6,112 nt of DNA from Actinomycetes bacterium (lineage in GTDB: Bacteria; Actinomycetota; CALGFH01), in NCBI GenBank assembly GCA_030146615.1, contig JASLBL010000351.1, forward strand, positions 1 to 6,112, read 5' to 3'. The notes below the pieces were generated by a model. It was given only the letters and a program-made list of their open reading frames with translations, had not been told where the DNA came from and did not search any database. A program made the position numbers and the translations under genes. Within the stretch, counting starts at the first letter, position 1; the number at the start of each line of letters is the position of its first letter. This document shows positions 4,206 to 6,112 of the stretch, in pieces.

Positions 4206-6112
4206 ATGCGGCAGGCGGACAACCGGGCAGGCCCGGCTACCAGGGCAGCCGACGCTGGCCCGCCCGCCACCGGCCCGGTCCTGGTTGTCACCAAGCTGCG
4301 GGCGCCGACCGTGCGGGCCGAGCTGGTCCCGCGCCGCCGGTTGGTCGACCTGCTGGTGCGGCGGGGACGGCACAAGCTGACCTTGATCGACGCCCCGGCC
4401 GGCTGGGGCAAGACAACCTTGCTGGCCGAGTGGCAGGACGACCCAGCAGAAGCCCGCCCGTTCGCCTGGGTGTCTCTTGACAGGGCCGACAACGACCCGG
4501 TCCGCTTCTGGACCTATGTGGTGACGGCGCTGCGGACGGTGCAACCTGGTCTCGGGGAGCGGGCGCTCGGTGTCCTGGGCGGCCGTGGCCCCAACACCAC
4601 CCGGGACGTGCTGCCCGAGCTGATCAACGTACTGGCCCGAGAGGCGCCGGAGCTGGTCCTGGCCCTGGACGACTACCACGCGATCGGCAACGACGCGATC
4701 CATGCGGGGGTCGAGCTGCTGCTGGAGCGGCTGCCGGCCCAGCTCCACCTGGCCATGGCCAGCCGCTCCGACCCGCCGCTGCCGCTGGCCAGGATGCGGG
4801 TCCGCGGGGAGCTGGTCGAGGTCCGCTCCGAGGCCCTGGCCTTCAGCGACGAGGAGGCGACCGCACTCCTCAACGCCCAGCTGGGGCTGGGTCTCAGCGG
4901 GACGGACGTGGCCCGGCTGCAGCAGCGCACCGAGGGCTGGGCGGCCGCCCTCTATCTGGCGGCGTTGTCGCTGCGCGGCCGCGCCGACGCCGCCGGCTTC
5001 ATCGGCGCGTTCGCGGGCGACAACCGCCACGTCGTCGACTACTTGGGCGGCGAGGTGCTGGCCGGCCAGCCCGCCGACCGGCGCCGGTTCCTGGTCCGTA
5101 CTTCGATCCTGGAGCGGTTGTGCGGCCCGCTGTGCGACGCCGTGACCGGCGGGTCGGGGTCGGCCGTGGTGTTGGAGGAGATCGAGCGGGCCAACCTGTT
5201 CCTGGTCCCCTTGGACGCCACCCGCACCTGGTACCGCTACCACCACCTGTTCGGCGAGCTGCTCCGCCACGAGCTGGGTCGCTCCGAGCCGGAGCTGGAG
5301 GCGACTCTGCACCGGCGGGCGAGCGGCTGGTACCGGGCGGCGGGCCTGGTCCCCGACGCGGTCCAGCATGCGGTCAGCGGCGGCGACGTCGACCAGGCGC
5401 GGGAGCTTATCGCCGAGCATTGGCTTGGCTACTTCAACCGGGGCGAGCTGGCCACGGTGGCCGGCTGGCTCGACGCCCTGCCACAGGAGGTCGTGGAGGC
5501 CGACCCTCGCCTGGTCGTGGCCCGGGTCTGGCTGGCCCTGGACCTGGGGCGGCCCGGCGAGGCGGGGGAGTGGCTGGAGCGGGCCGAGTCGGCACTCGCC
5601 GAGGGCCGCGGCGCGGGCACCCCCGGCCTGGCGTCCGGGGTCGCGCTCCTCCGGGCCGTGCACCGCTTCAAGGTCGGGGACGTGGGCCAGGCCCTGGCAG
5701 CGGCCAAGCGGGCGGTCGACCTGGAGCGCGAGGAGGTGGCGTTCTGGCGCACGGTCGCCTCGGTCCTCATCGGCGTCACCCTGTACTGGCGCGGTGCCGC
5801 CGACGACGCCGGGCCGGCGCTCGAGGCCGCCCTGGAGCTGGCCGAGGCCGACGGCAACCGCCTAGCCCAGACCTACGCCCTCGGCTACCTGGCCGCCGTC
5901 CAGGCCGGACGGGGTGAGCCAGCCGACGCCGACCGGCTGCTGGAGCGGGCGGCTGCCCTGGTCGAGGCCGACCCGGCGGCCGGCGAGCACTTCGTGGCCA
6001 TGATGGCTCACCTGGTCCGGGCCGGGCGGCTGGAGGAGCTGGACCAGCCCGACCACGCCGCCGAGGAGGCCGAACGCGGCCTGGAGCTGGCCCGCCGGGG
6101 GGCCGGGCTGGT
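4206..6112 (+). CDS. MalT/LuxR-family STAND ATPase regulator, 3'-partial
   Basis: The first 635 codons of a large regulator of the MalT-like (LAL) type: a STAND P-loop ATPase followed by helical repeats, which normally ends in a LuxR-type DNA-binding domain. The frame is open to the right edge, so that C-terminal domain is not seen. Starting at ATG 4206, residues 26-48 hold LVVTKLRAP and the VPRRRLVDLL lead-in. Walker A is APAGWGKTT (63-71) and Walker B is LVLALDDYHAI (150-160). MASRSDPPLPLARMRVRGEL (184-203) is the family's sensor segment, RTEGWAAALYLAALSL is at 241-256, and YRYHHLFGELLRHEL (343-357) is another family hallmark. From about 395 the sequence is Ala/Leu/Glu-rich with TPR-like helix pairs. 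The start is supported by a GAGGGG-type SD a few nt upstream; ATG 4140 is in frame but lacks an SD. There is no N-terminal HTH or BTAD, so it is not AfsR-like. The inducer is unknown. Confidence 0.93.
   Translation, partial: MRQADNRAGPATRAADAGPPATGPVLVVTKLRAPTVRAELVPRRRLVDLLVRRGRHKLTLIDAPAGWGKTTLLAEWQDDPAEARPFAWVSLDRADNDPVRFWTYVVTALRTVQPGLGERALGVLGGRGPNTTRDVLPELINVLAREAPELVLALDDYHAIGNDAIHAGVELLLERLPAQLHLAMASRSDPPLPLARMRVRGELVEVRSEALAFSDEEATALLNAQLGLGLSGTDVARLQQRTEGWAAALYLAALSLRGRADAAGFIGAFAGDNRHVVDYLGGEVLAGQPADRRRFLVRTSILERLCGPLCDAVTGGSGSAVVLEEIERANLFLVPLDATRTWYRYHHLFGELLRHELGRSEPELEATLHRRASGWYRAAGLVPDAVQHAVSGGDVDQARELIAEHWLGYFNRGELATVAGWLDALPQEVVEADPRLVVARVWLALDLGRPGEAGEWLERAESALAEGRGAGTPGLASGVALLRAVHRFKVGDVGQALAAAKRAVDLEREEVAFWRTVASVLIGVTLYWRGAADDAGPALEAALELAEADGNRLAQTYALGYLAAVQAGRGEPADADRLLERAAALVEADPAAGEHFVAMMAHLVRAGRLEELDQPDHAAEEAERGLELARRGAGL

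Noticed and set aside
4125..5663. A 512-codon open frame on the minus strand opposite the MalT-like gene
   Set aside because: It is the antisense shadow of a well-supported gene in GC-rich DNA; its translation is Gln/Arg/Pro-rich and shows no recognisable domain.

Overview
The window is GC-rich throughout, with G/C-ending codons in every gene, tight gene spacing and Shine-Dalgarno (SD) sites of the GGAGG type. It carries a stand-alone RibD-C reductase resembling mycobacterial Rv2671, a long-linker ECF sigma factor and a MalT-like regulator. This mix suggests chromosomal DNA of an actinobacterium (Actinomycetota) or a similar high-GC soil lineage. No tRNA, rRNA, transposase, integrase, CRISPR array or phage gene was seen.

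Layout: (1) 2-499 (+), the C-terminal part of a membrane-anchored DM13-domain protein whose start lies before the window. (2) 512-1150 (-), folE, GTP cyclohydrolase I, facing the DM13 gene tail to tail. folE is preceded by a nine-codon open frame (1176-1147) with a very good SD, and its stop overlaps the folE start. (3) A divergent intergenic region with a 6-bp inverted repeat (1234-1255). (4) 1372-2100 (+), a RibD-C/DHFR-fold reductase. (5) 2093-3322 (+), a CPA2-type cation:proton antiporter that overlaps the reductase gene by 8 nt and is probably co-transcribed with it. (6) 3325-4005 (-), an ECF sigma factor whose stop codon lies 2 nt from the antiporter stop. (7) A 200-nt divergent intergenic region with a perfect 14-bp palindrome and a candidate promoter. 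(8) 4206-6112 (+), a MalT-like STAND ATPase regulator that runs off the right edge.

Two divergent pairs organise the window. The first is folE and the RibD-C reductase. FolE makes dihydroneopterin triphosphate, and the reductase belongs to a family with a DHFR-like fold, so a shared pterin/folate role is plausible but unproven. The second is the ECF sigma factor and the MalT-like ATPase, two regulators sharing one short control region. No anti-sigma gene lies next to the sigma gene inside the window. No clearly new system is visible. The best leads are the folE mini-leader with overlapping stop and start, the folE/RibD-C pairing, and the sigma/STAND regulator pair.
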